From: Candidimonas sp. SYP-B2681
GTDB lineage: Bacteria; Pseudomonadota; Gammaproteobacteria; Burkholderiales; Burkholderiaceae_B
Direction of reading: 5' to 3'
Length of the DNA stretch: 64,000 bases
Assembly: GCF_003971065.1 (NCBI RefSeq)
Contig: NZ_RYDV01000004.1
Span: 186,001-250,000, forward strand
Shown here: one piece after another, positions 27,697-37,342 of the stretch
How positions within the stretch are numbered: the first letter of the stretch is position 1
Layout: the number at the start of each line of letters is the position of its first letter
Notes under the pieces: generated by a model
Told to the model about the DNA's origin: nothing
What the model saw: the letters and a program-made list of their open reading frames with translations, nothing else
Database searches by the model: none
Made by a program: the position numbers and the translations under genes

Positions 27697-27941
27697 GGGT
27701 TTTCCTAGTAAGGGGCAGCAAGGTTTTCCGGCTTGCGCGCGCAAGCCACCGTGAGCGATTTCCGCCTTGGCAGCTTAGCATTTCACGGGCCTAAGTTACA
27801 TAAAAGCGCCATGCTTCCTCGGGCATACCCCAACGCCAGCTGATTGACGCGCCAAGCGCTACTTGGCTAAGATCAGTGCGGTTCCAATGGCAACGCTTGC
27901 GTGCCTGGCATCCACTCGTAATGTCATTGGAGATACAAACC

Positions 27942-29090
27942 GTGAAAACCCAATCGCTGGACATGATCAAAAAGCTGGTCGGTTTCGACACCGTCTCGCG
28001 CAATTCGAACCTGGAGCTCATTTACTACGTTCGTGACTATCTGGCCGGCTACGGGGTGCAAAGCCATCTTGTGTCAAATGCCGAAGGCACCAAAGCCAAC
28101 CTGTTCGCAACGGTCGGCCCCAATATCGAGGGCGGCATCGTCTTGTCCGGTCATACCGATGTCGTGCCGGTCGATGGCCAGCCGTGGGACACCGATCCTT
28201 TCAGCGTTGTTCAAAAAGATGGCCGCCTGTATGGCCGCGGCACCTGCGACATGAAAGCCTTTTCAGCGGTGGCACTGGCGATGGTGCCCGACATGCTGGA
28301 AAAAGGTCTGAAGCGACCCGTGCACTTTGCGCTCAGCTATGACGAGGAAATTGGCTGCTTTGGCGCGCCGTCCATGATTGACCGACTGCTTACCGACATT
28401 GCCCGGCCCAGTGCCGTCATTGTGGGCGAACCCACCAGCATGCGGCCGATCGTGGCGCACAAAGGCATAGCAGCCCTGCGCACCACCGTCATCGGCCATG
28501 AAGCTCACTCCAGCCAGGTGCAGCGCGGCGTAAGCGCCGTCACCACGGCAGCAAGGCTGATCAGTTTCATCGATGACATGATGCTGGAAAACAAGGCCTC
28601 GGCCGACCCCGACAGTCAATTCGAACCGCCTTACACCACGCTGCACGTAGGCGTCGTGCATGGGGGAACGGCGATCAATATTATTTCGCGCGAATGTTCG
28701 TTTATCTGGGATATCCGCAGCCTTCCGGGAGACGACTGGCGTGCGTACCTGAACCGCTTTCAGGAATATGCCGATAGCCTGTTGCCTGCCATGAAGGCCA
28801 TCGCGCCCATGGCGTCCATCAAGACCGAAATCTTGGCTGACGCGCCACCACTGCAGGACAAGGGCGGCGCGGCCCAAGACCTTGTATTCAGCTTGTGCGG
28901 CCATTCGCACAGCGGCGTGGTGCCGTATGCCGCCGAAGCGGGGCAATTCCAAGAACGAGGCTTCTCGGTTGTCCTGTGCGGACCCGGATCCATCGATCAG
29001 GCGCATCAGCCCAACGAATACATCGATGTATCGGAAGTCAGCGCCTGCGAACAGTTCCTGGAGGCCTTAACGGACCGACTAGCCCAGTAA
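27942..29090 (+). CDS. argE: M20-family acetylornithine deacetylase-like amidohydrolase
   Basis: 382 residues. Dizinc aminoacylase fold with ligands in LSGHTDVVPVDG, GRGTCDMK and YDEEIGC (catalytic Glu pair). Closest by pattern to ArgE, which frees ornithine from N-acetylornithine. I choose GTG 27942 because GGAG lies nine bases upstream and it gives the usual MKTQSLDMIKKL opening; ATG 27921 lacks a ribosome site. It heads a gene run with a peptide ABC transporter, so it may deacylate imported N-acyl compounds. Confidence 0.85.
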   Translation: MKTQSLDMIKKLVGFDTVSRNSNLELIYYVRDYLAGYGVQSHLVSNAEGTKANLFATVGPNIEGGIVLSGHTDVVPVDGQPWDTDPFSVVQKDGRLYGRGTCDMKAFSAVALAMVPDMLEKGLKRPVHFALSYDEEIGCFGAPSMIDRLLTDIARPSAVIVGEPTSMRPIVAHKGIAALRTTVIGHEAHSSQVQRGVSAVTTAARLISFIDDMMLENKASADPDSQFEPPYTTLHVGVVHGGTAINIISRECSFIWDIRSLPGDDWRAYLNRFQEYADSLLPAMKAIAPMASIKTEILADAPPLQDKGGAAQDLVFSLCGHSHSGVVPYAAEAGQFQERGFSVVLCGPGSIDQAHQPNEYIDVSEVSACEQFLEALTDRLAQ

Positions 29091-29237
29091 CCGGCCAAGC
29101 TCGACTTGACCACCCACAGAGGAGTTTCACTACAACAAGGAATCCACGGGGATGATGCGCTAACACGGCTTCGCTGACAAGCCGCCAAACAGGCCTCTTT
29201 CAAGGGGCCAACACAATGATGAAGGGGCAGAGCAACA

Positions 29238-30842
29238 ATGAAAATCACAAAGCTACTGAAACATTCCGCCATCGCCACAGCGCTCGCACTGAGCGTGGGC
29301 TTGTCACAATCGGTCGACGCAAAAACGCTACGCTGGTCTTATCAGGGCGACATGATGTCGCTTGACCCCATGGCGTTGAACGAAACCTTCACCCTGGGAT
29401 TCCAGAGTTGGTTCTATGAAACCCTGACCGCCTACGACAAAGACCTTAAACTGGTCCCGATGCTGGCCGAGAAATGGGAAAACCCAGAACCGACCAAGTG
29501 GGTTTTTTACTTGCGAAAAAGTGTCAAGTTCCATGATGGCAGCCCTTTTACTGCCGACGACGTGATCTTTTCCTGGAAGCGTAGCCAGACTCCCGGTTCG
29601 GACATGAAGGCCTATGGCGCCAAAGCAGTCGATATCAAAAAAATCGACGACCACACAGTGGAAGTCACAACGCCCACCCCCAACCCCATCCTGCCGCGTG
29701 ACTGGACCTTCCTGTACATGATGAGCAAGCCTTGGGCCGAAAAGAATAAAACCACCGAAGCCACGAACGTCAAAGGCGGCGAAAGCAACTACGCCAATCT
29801 GCATCAAAATGGCACCGGCCCTTTCGTCATTGTGGACCGCCAGCCCGACGTCAAAACCACTCTCAAGCGGTTTGATGGATATTGGAACAAAGACATTCCC
29901 ACCAACGTCACGGACATTGTTTTCCAGCCCATATCCCAGGAATCCACCCGCGTAGCGGCACTCATTTCCGGCGAAATGGATATTGTGATTCCTGTACCCG
30001 TACAAGACTGGCCACGCCTGGAAAAAGAACCCAACGTGCAGGTCATGAACGAACCCGAAGCGCGCACCGTCTTCATCGGCATGGACCAGCACCGCGACGA
30101 ACTGCTGTTCTCCAATGTCAAAGGCAAGAATCCCTTCAAGGACAAGCGGGTGCGCCAGGCGGTCGATCTGGCAGTGGACACCAGCGTCATCAATCAGAAG
30201 ATTATGCGCGGAGCCGCTAAACCGCTGGGCACGCTTATCGGCGACAAGATCAACGGCTTTGATGAATCGTTCGGAACCCCCTACAAGGCTGACGTCGCCA
30301 AGGCCAAGCAACTATTGATCGACGCGGGGTATCCCGACGGCTTCAGCGTACAGCTGGATTGCCCCAACGACCGCTACGTCAACGACGAAAAGGTGTGCCA
30401 GGCCGTAGCCAGTATGCTGGCCCGTGTCGGCATCAAAATCGACCTGCTGGCACAGACCAAGTCCAAGTACTTTGCCAAGATTTTGCTACAGGCCGGCAAC
30501 AACACCAGCATGTATATGCTGGGATGGACGCCCAGTTCCATCGACGCGGCTAATTCGCTGACCAACCTGGTTTCCTGCCGCGACTCAAAAACGGCAGCGG
30601 GCCAGTTCAATCTCGGCGGTTATTGCAATAAAGAAATCGACGCCCTTACCGCGAAAATCGACGTTGAAACCGCCCAGGCTAAACGCAATGCCATGATCAA
30701 GGAAGCCTTCACCATGTTGCATAACGACTATGGCTACCTGCCCCTGCATCAGCAACCTATGTCGTGGGGCATCAAGAAGGGCATCAAGCTTGCACAGCGC
30801 GCCGACGATGTGCTGGACATCCGCAACGTCGTAATGCCCTGA
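29238..30842 (+). CDS. Peptide ABC transporter substrate-binding protein (DppA-like)
   Basis: 534 residues, SBP_bac_5 family. Signal peptide to about residue 28 (SVGLSQSVDAK), then LRWSYQGDMMSLDPMALNETF and the family segments WVFYLRKSVKFHDGSPFTADDVIFSWKR. Captures di- or oligopeptides in the periplasm. It follows the M20 gene by 147 bp and begins the cluster of two permeases and a fused ATPase. Substrate could be a modified peptide, given the neighbour enzyme. Confidence 0.93.
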   Translation: MKITKLLKHSAIATALALSVGLSQSVDAKTLRWSYQGDMMSLDPMALNETFTLGFQSWFYETLTAYDKDLKLVPMLAEKWENPEPTKWVFYLRKSVKFHDGSPFTADDVIFSWKRSQTPGSDMKAYGAKAVDIKKIDDHTVEVTTPTPNPILPRDWTFLYMMSKPWAEKNKTTEATNVKGGESNYANLHQNGTGPFVIVDRQPDVKTTLKRFDGYWNKDIPTNVTDIVFQPISQESTRVAALISGEMDIVIPVPVQDWPRLEKEPNVQVMNEPEARTVFIGMDQHRDELLFSNVKGKNPFKDKRVRQAVDLAVDTSVINQKIMRGAAKPLGTLIGDKINGFDESFGTPYKADVAKAKQLLIDAGYPDGFSVQLDCPNDRYVNDEKVCQAVASMLARVGIKIDLLAQTKSKYFAKILLQAGNNTSMYMLGWTPSSIDAANSLTNLVSCRDSKTAAGQFNLGGYCNKEIDALTAKIDVETAQAKRNAMIKEAFTMLHNDYGYLPLHQQPMSWGIKKGIKLAQRADDVLDIRNVVMP

Positions 30843-30928
30843 ACCAGTCAGGATAACGCCGGCGCAGGCCGCGAGCTTCCCGAAGCTTGCGGCCTGCCCT
30901 GCCGGCCTGGTTTCTAGAGACTTCCCAC

Positions 30929-31900
30929 ATGCTCAACTTCATTGCCCGACGGATCTTCCAGTCGATATTCGTGATGCTCGCCGTCGGCTTCATTGCTTTC
31001 GCCATGTTCCGGTATGTCGGCGACCCCATCAATAATATGGTCGGCCAGGACACCACCCTTGAGCAGCGCGCTGAAATACGCAAGCAGCTTGGCTTGGACG
31101 ACCCCTTCTTGCTGCAATATGCGCGCTTCATCGGCAAGGCTGCCCAAGGCGATTTCGGCATGTCGTACCGTCAGCGCCGGCCCGTCAGTGAGCTTATCGA
31201 AAGCCGCCTGCCTGCCACGCTTGAACTCTCGCTCGTGTCGGCGGTGATGGCGCTGTTTTTGGGTATACCGATGGGGATTTACACGGCCCTCAGGCGAAAC
31301 GGCATCTTGTCGCGGACCTTCATGACCATTTCCCTGATCGGGATTTCGCTGCCGACCTTTCTGATCGGCATTTTGATGATCCTGTTCTTTGGCGTCATGC
31401 TGCACTGGCTGCCCAGCTTCGGGCGTGGTGACGTCGTACAGCTGGGCTGGTGGTCGACCGGCTTTCTGACCAACAGCGGCTGGCAGTCTTTGATAATGCC
31501 GGCATTTACGCTTGCGCTTTTCCAAATGACCTTGATCATGCGGCTGGTACGTGCCGAGATGCTGGAAGTCATGCAGGCCGATTTCATCAAGTTTGCGCGT
31601 GCCCGAGGCCTGCCTGATCGCATCATCAATTTCCGCCACGCCCTCAAAAACACGCTCGTACCCGTCATTACCATTACCGGCCTGCAACTTGGGTCAATTA
31701 TCGCGTTCTCGATCATTACCGAAACGGTCTTTCAATGGCCAGGCATGGGTTTGCTGTTCATTCAGTCGATTGGCTCGGTGGATATCCCGGTGATGGCCGC
31801 CTATTTGTTATTGATCGCCTTCTTTTTTGTGATCATTAACCTGATCGTTGACCTCCTGTATTTCGCTGTCGACCCGCGACTGCGTGTGCAAAAAAGCTAG
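30929..31900 (+). CDS. Peptide ABC transporter permease (DppB-like)
   Basis: 323 residues, six membrane helices. N-terminal FIARRIFQSIFVMLAVGFI, the large periplasmic loop with PINNMVGQDTTLEQRAEIRK, and the EAA loop DFIKFARARGLPDRIINFRHALKN. ATG 30929 opens the conserved reading; the frame upstream (30887) is not conserved. The second permease starts 12 bp after its stop. Confidence 0.94.
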   Translation: MLNFIARRIFQSIFVMLAVGFIAFAMFRYVGDPINNMVGQDTTLEQRAEIRKQLGLDDPFLLQYARFIGKAAQGDFGMSYRQRRPVSELIESRLPATLELSLVSAVMALFLGIPMGIYTALRRNGILSRTFMTISLIGISLPTFLIGILMILFFGVMLHWLPSFGRGDVVQLGWWSTGFLTNSGWQSLIMPAFTLALFQMTLIMRLVRAEMLEVMQADFIKFARARGLPDRIINFRHALKNTLVPVITITGLQLGSIIAFSIITETVFQWPGMGLLFIQSIGSVDIPVMAAYLLLIAFFFVIINLIVDLLYFAVDPRLRVQKS

Positions 31901-31912
31901 AAGGTCCAGAAC

Positions 31913-32830
31913 ATGACCCAAAATGTTATCTCGCGCGCTTTTCACAGCGATGTTTTCTACAGCTTCCGCCGCTCTCCCACGGCGATTATCTCTGCGCTTG
32001 TCGCGTTCGCCATCATCGCCGGGGCCGTGTGCGCGCCCCTGATCGCGCCGCATAATCCTTTCGACCTGGCCACTCTGGATTTACTGGATGCCAATATTCC
32101 GCCGGCATGGTCGGGCGAAGGTGACCCACGCTTTTTGCTGGGCACCGATGACCAAGGCCGCGACATGTTGTCCGCCATCTTGTATGGCTCGCGCATATCG
32201 TTACTGGTCGGTTTTGCGTCGGTCATGTTCTCACTGATTATCGGCGTATCGCTGGGTTTGATCAGTGGATATGTGGGGGGCAGGATTGATAGCATCATTA
32301 TGCGCATTGCCGATGTGCAATTGTCCTTTCCCGCCATTCTTATTGCCTTGCTAATCGACGGCATCGCCCGCGGCTTGCTGCCTCGGGATTCCCAGGACAG
32401 CCTATCGCTGTACGTGCTTATCTTTGCGATAGGAATTTCGGGATGGGTGCAATACGCGCGCACCGTACGTGGCGCGACCATGGTTGAGCGCAATAAAGAA
32501 TACGTGCAAGCTGCAAGGCTGATTGGCATGGGCCCTTTCATGGTGCTGCGCCGCCACGTTCTGCCCAACGTCATGGGCCCCGTCCTGGTCATTGCCACCA
32601 TTCATCTGGCGATCGCCATTATTACGGAAGCCACGTTATCGTTCCTGGGCGTGGGCATCCCCCCGACGACTCCTTCGCTGGGCACCCTTATCCGCATAGG
32701 CAATAGCTACCTGTTTTCAGGCGATTGGTGGATTTCCATCTTCCCGGGTGTTGCATTGGTTTTGCTGGCCTTGTCGGTTAATTTGCTGGGCGATTGGCTG
32801 CGCGATGCGCTCAATCCCAAGCTTCGTTAA
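31913..32830 (+). CDS. Peptide ABC transporter permease (DppC-like)
   Basis: 305 residues, six membrane helices. FLLGTDDQGRDMLSAILYGSR and the EAA loop KEYVQAARLIGMGPFMVLRRH are diagnostic of DppC/OppC permeases. It pairs with the preceding permease to form the channel; the fused ATPase gene follows 9 bp later. Confidence 0.94.
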   Translation: MTQNVISRAFHSDVFYSFRRSPTAIISALVAFAIIAGAVCAPLIAPHNPFDLATLDLLDANIPPAWSGEGDPRFLLGTDDQGRDMLSAILYGSRISLLVGFASVMFSLIIGVSLGLISGYVGGRIDSIIMRIADVQLSFPAILIALLIDGIARGLLPRDSQDSLSLYVLIFAIGISGWVQYARTVRGATMVERNKEYVQAARLIGMGPFMVLRRHVLPNVMGPVLVIATIHLAIAIITEATLSFLGVGIPPTTPSLGTLIRIGNSYLFSGDWWISIFPGVALVLLALSVNLLGDWLRDALNPKLR

Positions 32831-32839
32831 GGCTTGCAT

Positions 32840-34609
32840 ATGGCATTGCTCGAAATTGAAAATCTGCGCATCGAATTTTCCAGTCGGCGCGGCAAGGTAG
32901 TGGCCATTCAGGATGTAAGCCTGTCTCTGCAGAAAGGTGAAATACTGGGCGTGGTGGGAGAATCGGGCGCGGGAAAATCAACCATCGGCAACGCCGTCAT
33001 CGGGCTGCTGGAACCACCCGGCAAGATGACCCGGGGTGCCGTGCTATTGAACGGCGAGCGCATCGACAAGCTTGGCCCGCATGAGTTCCGTGCAGTTCGC
33101 GGGCGCCGTATAGGCATGATTTTCCAGGATCCGCTGACCTCTTTGAACCCCTTGCAAACCATAGGAAGCCAGCTGATCGAAACCATGCAGGTGCACCTGC
33201 CGCTGAATGCCGCACAGGCACGGGCTCGCGCAATCGAACTCTTGGACAGCGTCGGCATAGCCGATGCCAAAATAAGGCTGGAACAATATCCCCACCAATT
33301 TTCAGGTGGAATGCGTCAGCGTGTCGTCATTGCATTGGCTTTGTGTTGCGAACCCGAAGTGATCATTGCCGACGAACCAACAACCGCGCTGGACGTATCC
33401 ATACAGGCACAAATTCTGGATCTTTTGCGCAAGCTCTGTAAAGAAAAGCAGGTCGGCATGATCCTGATCACGCACGATATGGGCGTGATCGCCGAAGTCA
33501 CCGACCGGGTCGCCGTGCTTTATCGCGGCAAACTGGTCGAAGAAGGGGCAACTAAGTATCTGTTAAGTAATCCGCAGCATCTCTATACTAAGAGTCTGAT
33601 TTCCGCAGTGCCTCGTTCGGATATAAAGCTGCGCCGCTTTCCGATGGTCACCTACATCGAAGACGTCATTGCACCGGCGGACAAAGAAGATCTTGAGGTG
33701 GCAACGCGTTGGCTTGGACAGCAACGCACATACGGGGAACATTCGGCCAAACCGTTGCTTCAGGTGGAAGACCTGAGCATGCGTTTCGTGCTGAAAAATT
33801 CCTTCTTCAAGCGGAACCGCATTCATCTCGACGCGGTGAAGAACGTCAGCTTCCATATCAAGGAGGGTGAGGTCTTCGGTTTGGTGGGCGAGTCGGGCTC
33901 GGGAAAGTCGACCATTGCGCGCTTGATCGCAGGTCTGTACCAGACCACTAATGGCTCGGTGACGTTCAATGACGTGAACATTACGCAACTTAACAATCAA
34001 AAAATGATGAATGCGTTCCGACGCCAGATTCAGATGGTGTTCCAGGACCCGTTCTCGTCGCTGAATCCTCGCATGCGTATTCTGGACATCGTGGCGGAGC
34101 CAATACGTTTTCACAAGATCGCGACAACAGAGAAAATTACGCGTCAGATTGTCAGCGGTCTACTGGACTATGTGGGGCTTGGCACGCAGGCCTTGTCACG
34201 CTTTCCTCATGAGTTTTCGGGTGGCCAGAGGCAGCGGATTTGTATTGCACGCGCATTGGCGACGCGACCGCGCTTCCTTATCTGCGATGAACCGACCTCT
34301 GCCTTGGATGTGTCAATACAGGCGCAGATTTTGAATCTATTGAAGGATCTCCAAGAGACTCTGGGATTGACGATTCTGTTCATCAGTCACGATTTGCCGG
34401 TGATCCGCCAAATGTGCGACCGCGTCGGTGTGATGCGGCACGGGCAGCTTCTTGAGGTGGCCGATACCGAGACCTTATTTTCTGCTCCGAAGCATGAATA
34501 CAGCCGCCATTTGCTGTCGCTGATGCCTAGCCTTGATTTCCTGTCGCAGGAGGGGCTGGATGTGGAGGGATCGACTGCGGGTTCTTTGGCGGCAGCTGGC
34601 GGTTATTAA
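32840..34609 (+). CDS. Fused dipeptide ABC transporter ATPase (DppD-DppF type)
   Basis: 589 residues with two nucleotide-binding domains in one chain. First: Walker A GESGAGKST (40-48), signature FSGGMRQRV, Walker B VIIADEPTTALD. Second: GESGSGKST, FSGGQRQRI, FLICDEPTSALD. Each has the C-terminal OppD/F extension. Drives import through the two permeases, as GsiA or YejF do. ATG 32840 is preferred over the TTG six bases upstream. The element A palindrome begins 66 bp after the stop. Confidence 0.94.
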   Translation: MALLEIENLRIEFSSRRGKVVAIQDVSLSLQKGEILGVVGESGAGKSTIGNAVIGLLEPPGKMTRGAVLLNGERIDKLGPHEFRAVRGRRIGMIFQDPLTSLNPLQTIGSQLIETMQVHLPLNAAQARARAIELLDSVGIADAKIRLEQYPHQFSGGMRQRVVIALALCCEPEVIIADEPTTALDVSIQAQILDLLRKLCKEKQVGMILITHDMGVIAEVTDRVAVLYRGKLVEEGATKYLLSNPQHLYTKSLISAVPRSDIKLRRFPMVTYIEDVIAPADKEDLEVATRWLGQQRTYGEHSAKPLLQVEDLSMRFVLKNSFFKRNRIHLDAVKNVSFHIKEGEVFGLVGESGSGKSTIARLIAGLYQTTNGSVTFNDVNITQLNNQKMMNAFRRQIQMVFQDPFSSLNPRMRILDIVAEPIRFHKIATTEKITRQIVSGLLDYVGLGTQALSRFPHEFSGGQRQRICIARALATRPRFLICDEPTSALDVSIQAQILNLLKDLQETLGLTILFISHDLPVIRQMCDRVGVMRHGQLLEVADTETLFSAPKHEYSRHLLSLMPSLDFLSQEGLDVEGSTAGSLAAAGGY

Positions 34610-34675
34610 GTTGCCTCGTTACCGTTTCTTTGGACGCTATGGCCGACTCCTCAGTAGTGTTGCGGGTTCTTAACA

Positions 34676-34897
34676 GGTGCAGTGGCCCGGGGCACGTCCG
34701 GCTCAAGTATCGCCTTCGGTCCCGTTCCGGGACTGCCCTTGCAATCGCCCCAGAGGGGGCGAGCGCGAACTTGCGGAACGGACAGCCCCCGGCTGTCCGT
34801 AAGCGTCCCGCGCGAACAGCGCGCTCTTGATTCCCCCTCCAGGCCGACTGCGCGGCGGGCTCAAACTTTCGCCGGACGTGCCCCGGGCCACTGCACC
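34676..34897. repeat. Large intergenic palindrome, element A (225-bp class)
   Basis: 222 bp. The 27-bp ends 34676-34702 and 34871-34897 are perfectly inverted. A CGAACT motif lies at 34766-34771, 90 bases from the left end, and a 9-bp hairpin (34779-34799) sits at the exact middle. Layout and inner blocks match elements B (44906-45132) and C (38793-40411), while the arms differ. It lies just past the last gene of the peptide-transport operon. Confidence 0.85.
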
Positions 34898-35020
34898 TTC
34901 AGACTCCGTAAATTGGACGGTTATCCAAGAATCGAGGCCGGAGTATGGCAACCTTTCGATACAAAAATCGTCGCTCGACGGTAGACGTCACGCCCCCGCA
35001 TCCCTATGATTGACGCACAC

Positions 35021-35040
35021 AGTCGGCGTCACAGCCGACT
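35021..35040. terminator. Short hairpin between element A and the GlsB-like gene
   Basis: AGTCGGC (35021-35027) pairs with GCCGACT (35034-35040). No T-run follows, so its role is unclear. The rest of 34610-35093 holds element A and otherwise no gene that I can support. Confidence 0.35.
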
Positions 35041-35093
35041 AGCACCATAATTCCCAATCAGTCATTTTCCTCATTTAAAGGATACAAAACGCC

Positions 35094-35342
35094 ATGGGCA
35101 TTATCAGCATGATCGTAGTTGGCTTCATCGTAGGTCTACTAGCACGGGCAATCATGCCGGGGGAACAAAAGTTCGGAATCATCCTGACCATTATCCTGGG
35201 TATCGTCGGCTCGATTGTCGCCGGTTACCTGGGTGCCGCCTTAGGCTTTTATCAGGCCGGAGAGGGCGCGGGATGGATCGGATCCATCGTCGGTGCCATT
35301 ATTGTGCTGTTTATTTACGGGCTTATCGTCAAGAAAAGATAG
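35094..35342 (+). CDS. GlsB/YeaQ/YmgE-family small membrane protein
   Basis: 82 residues, three glycine-rich membrane helices (SMIVVGFIVGLLARAIMPG, ILTIILGIVGSIVAGYLGA, GSIVGAIIVLFIYGLIV). The family, sometimes called transglycosylase-associated, is induced under envelope or general stress in several bacteria; no enzymatic activity is known. AAAGGA at 35078-35083 precedes ATG 35094, and a terminator follows. Confidence 0.93.
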   Translation: MGIISMIVVGFIVGLLARAIMPGEQKFGIILTIILGIVGSIVAGYLGAALGFYQAGEGAGWIGSIVGAIIVLFIYGLIVKKR

Positions 35343-35391
35343 TATTCGCCGCGGTCCACCTTGCGGGACCAGGCAATAGCGTTCAGTCCCC

Positions 35392-35422
35392 GGGCACTTC
35401 GACCACTCGAGTGCCCTTTTTT
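35392..35422 (+). terminator. Rho-independent terminator after the GlsB-like gene
   Basis: GGGCACT (35392-35398) pairs with AGTGCCC (35410-35416), followed by six T (35417-35422). Confidence 0.75.
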
Positions 35423-35511
35423 ATGCCTTCCCTGAATACGTCCACCCGCTCAAAGCGTGCAGTGACCGATACAATACGCTATACATTTAACGCCAGCAGA
35501 CTGGAGGCATC

Positions 35512-35883
35512 ATGGATAAATTCCGGTATCAGAACGAATACACGCCCCGCCGCTTTTGGCAGAAGCTTGGACCCCGTGCCCAATCGGTCGGACGCGGCAC
35601 GTTGGAAAAAGCACTGTACCTTTACTACGCCGTGCAAAGTCCCAACACACCAAAGTGGGCGAAACGCGTCATTTATGGCGCCCTGGGCTATTTTATTTTC
35701 CCGCTGGATGCCATTCCTGATTTGGCGCCGCTAATAGGCTATACCGACGACCTTAGTGTTATGGCCGCAGCCTTGGCGACGGTCATGTTTTACATCACTC
35801 CCGATGTCAAGGACCAGGCCCACCGCAAGCTGGACCAATGGTTCACCAAGCCTGCTGTCAATTCTTATACGACGGATGCCTGA
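35512..35883 (+). CDS. YkvA-family (DUF1232) membrane protein
   Basis: 123 residues. The DUF1232 core is AKRVIYGALGYFIFPLDAIPDLAPLIGYTDDLSVMAAAL, a hydrophobic hairpin with the PLDxIPD motif. GGAGG six bases upstream fixes ATG 35512. Its stop overlaps the start of the next gene by eight bases, so the two are translationally coupled. The function of the family is unknown. Confidence 0.9.
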   Translation: MDKFRYQNEYTPRRFWQKLGPRAQSVGRGTLEKALYLYYAVQSPNTPKWAKRVIYGALGYFIFPLDAIPDLAPLIGYTDDLSVMAAALATVMFYITPDVKDQAHRKLDQWFTKPAVNSYTTDA

Positions 35884-37342
35884 GGCTCAAGCGCAGGCCA
35901 GCCTCGGTCAACCAAGGTTCAACCGATACTGGCTGGCCGAAACACTGCGGCTGCGCGAAGCGCTGTGGGGCCCGCTGGAGGACGCAAACGAAGTCCGCCG
36001 CGCCCGTGCCGAGGCGCAGAGCTTTCCTGAAAAAATACTGTTGCGCGCTGACTACCTTGGCCGGCGCGAGAAAATCGATCAGCTCATTGCGAAATGGACT
36101 CAGCTTTCCAAAGTCGCCCTACTGGCCATGTGGCTGCTCAGCGTGTTGGCGGGTGCTGCGACGGCGCTGGGCGCACTGGGCGACGGCAGCCGGTCGGTCA
36201 ACGTGTTGCTTGCCCTGGTGGCGATGCTCGGGCTCAACGGCCTGGCGTTTCTATTCTGGCTCCTTAGCTTTACCATCACGAGCACGACCACTGGAACTTG
36301 GCTCGGCGAAGCCTGGCTGTGGCTTACGCGCCGATTGGCGCGAGGGCCGGATGCCGCGCTGGTGCCGCGGGCCCTGGTAGAGGTTTTAGGCCGCAATAAC
36401 GCTCTGCGCTGGATACTCGGCACGGTCAGCCATGGGCTCTGGTCTACCGCCCTACTGAGCATGTTGCTGACGCTGCTGGGCATACTTTCGGCCCGGCGTT
36501 ACGGCTTCAATTGGGAAACCACACTCTTATCCGCCGATACCTTCGTTTCGCTGACGGCCTCGCTTGGATGGCTGCCGGCGCTGCTGGGCTTTGCCATTCC
36601 GCCCGAGTCCGTGGTTCGAGCAAGCAATGGGCTGCAGGCCCTTCCCGAGTCGGCGCAGGCACTGTGGTCGAGCTGGTTGATAGGCTGCGTCGTGGCATAC
36701 GGCTTATTACCGCGGTTGATATGCCTGGTGCTGGGCCTGGTCATGGCACGTAAGAACCTTACCGCGATCGGACTGGACGAAAGCCTGCCCGGCTATGCCG
36801 AACTGCGCCACCGGCTCGCTCCGGCGAGCCAGAAGGCAGGGATAGACGCGCCCGCCACCGCTGCATTCCAGGCACAGCTTCACCCCCGGCCTCACACATC
36901 GTACGACGTTGACCAGCCACTGCTGGTGGGAATAGAACTCCCCCCAGACACGGACTGGCCGCCGGCCAATCTGCCGTCTACCGTTGTCGATCTGGGCATC
37001 ATCGATACCCGGCCCCAGCGCAAAAGCCTGCTCGATCGGCTGCAGCAGCAGAGCCCGCGCCAGTTGTTGATGGTCTGCGATGCACAACAAACCCCCGACC
37101 GCGGCACCGTTGCGCTGCTGGCTGATCTTGCCAGCCTGGCGGGTGAAGCGCACATTGTGGTGCAGGGCCAGTCACCGGCCAATATTGCGCAGGATACGCG
37201 TAGTGCCGCATGGCACGACCGCCTTCGTGCAGCGGGATTCAGTGCGGAACAATTACACATAACCCTAAGCGCCGGGCTGGCATGGCTCACCGCCGCACAG
37301 CCTGGCGATTCCTTATCCCGAGAGCCGCATGCCCAGACCTGA
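35876..37342 (+). CDS. DUF2868-type multi-pass membrane protein
   Basis: 488 residues. About five or six membrane segments lie in residues 70-300 (VALLAMWLLSVLAGAATALG, GLNGLAFLFWLLSFTI, LLSMLLTLLGILSA, SLGWLPALLGFAIP, GCVVAYGLLPRLICLVLGLV), followed by a soluble C-terminal domain of about 150 residues (VVDLGIIDTRPQRKSLLDRL onwards). I match it to DUF2868 by its pairing with a DUF3482 GTPase and by layout. The two genes overlap by 14 bases. The frame upstream of 35876 is not conserved. Biological role unknown. Confidence 0.8.
   Translation: MPEAQAQASLGQPRFNRYWLAETLRLREALWGPLEDANEVRRARAEAQSFPEKILLRADYLGRREKIDQLIAKWTQLSKVALLAMWLLSVLAGAATALGALGDGSRSVNVLLALVAMLGLNGLAFLFWLLSFTITSTTTGTWLGEAWLWLTRRLARGPDAALVPRALVEVLGRNNALRWILGTVSHGLWSTALLSMLLTLLGILSARRYGFNWETTLLSADTFVSLTASLGWLPALLGFAIPPESVVRASNGLQALPESAQALWSSWLIGCVVAYGLLPRLICLVLGLVMARKNLTAIGLDESLPGYAELRHRLAPASQKAGIDAPATAAFQAQLHPRPHTSYDVDQPLLVGIELPPDTDWPPANLPSTVVDLGIIDTRPQRKSLLDRLQQQSPRQLLMVCDAQQTPDRGTVALLADLASLAGEAHIVVQGQSPANIAQDTRSAAWHDRLRAAGFSAEQLHITLSAGLAWLTAAQPGDSLSREPHAQT

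Noticed and set aside
29328-30311. Minus-strand open frame of about 330 codons opposite the peptide-binding protein gene
   Set aside because: Shadow of a well-supported gene on the other strand; no start signal or family match.
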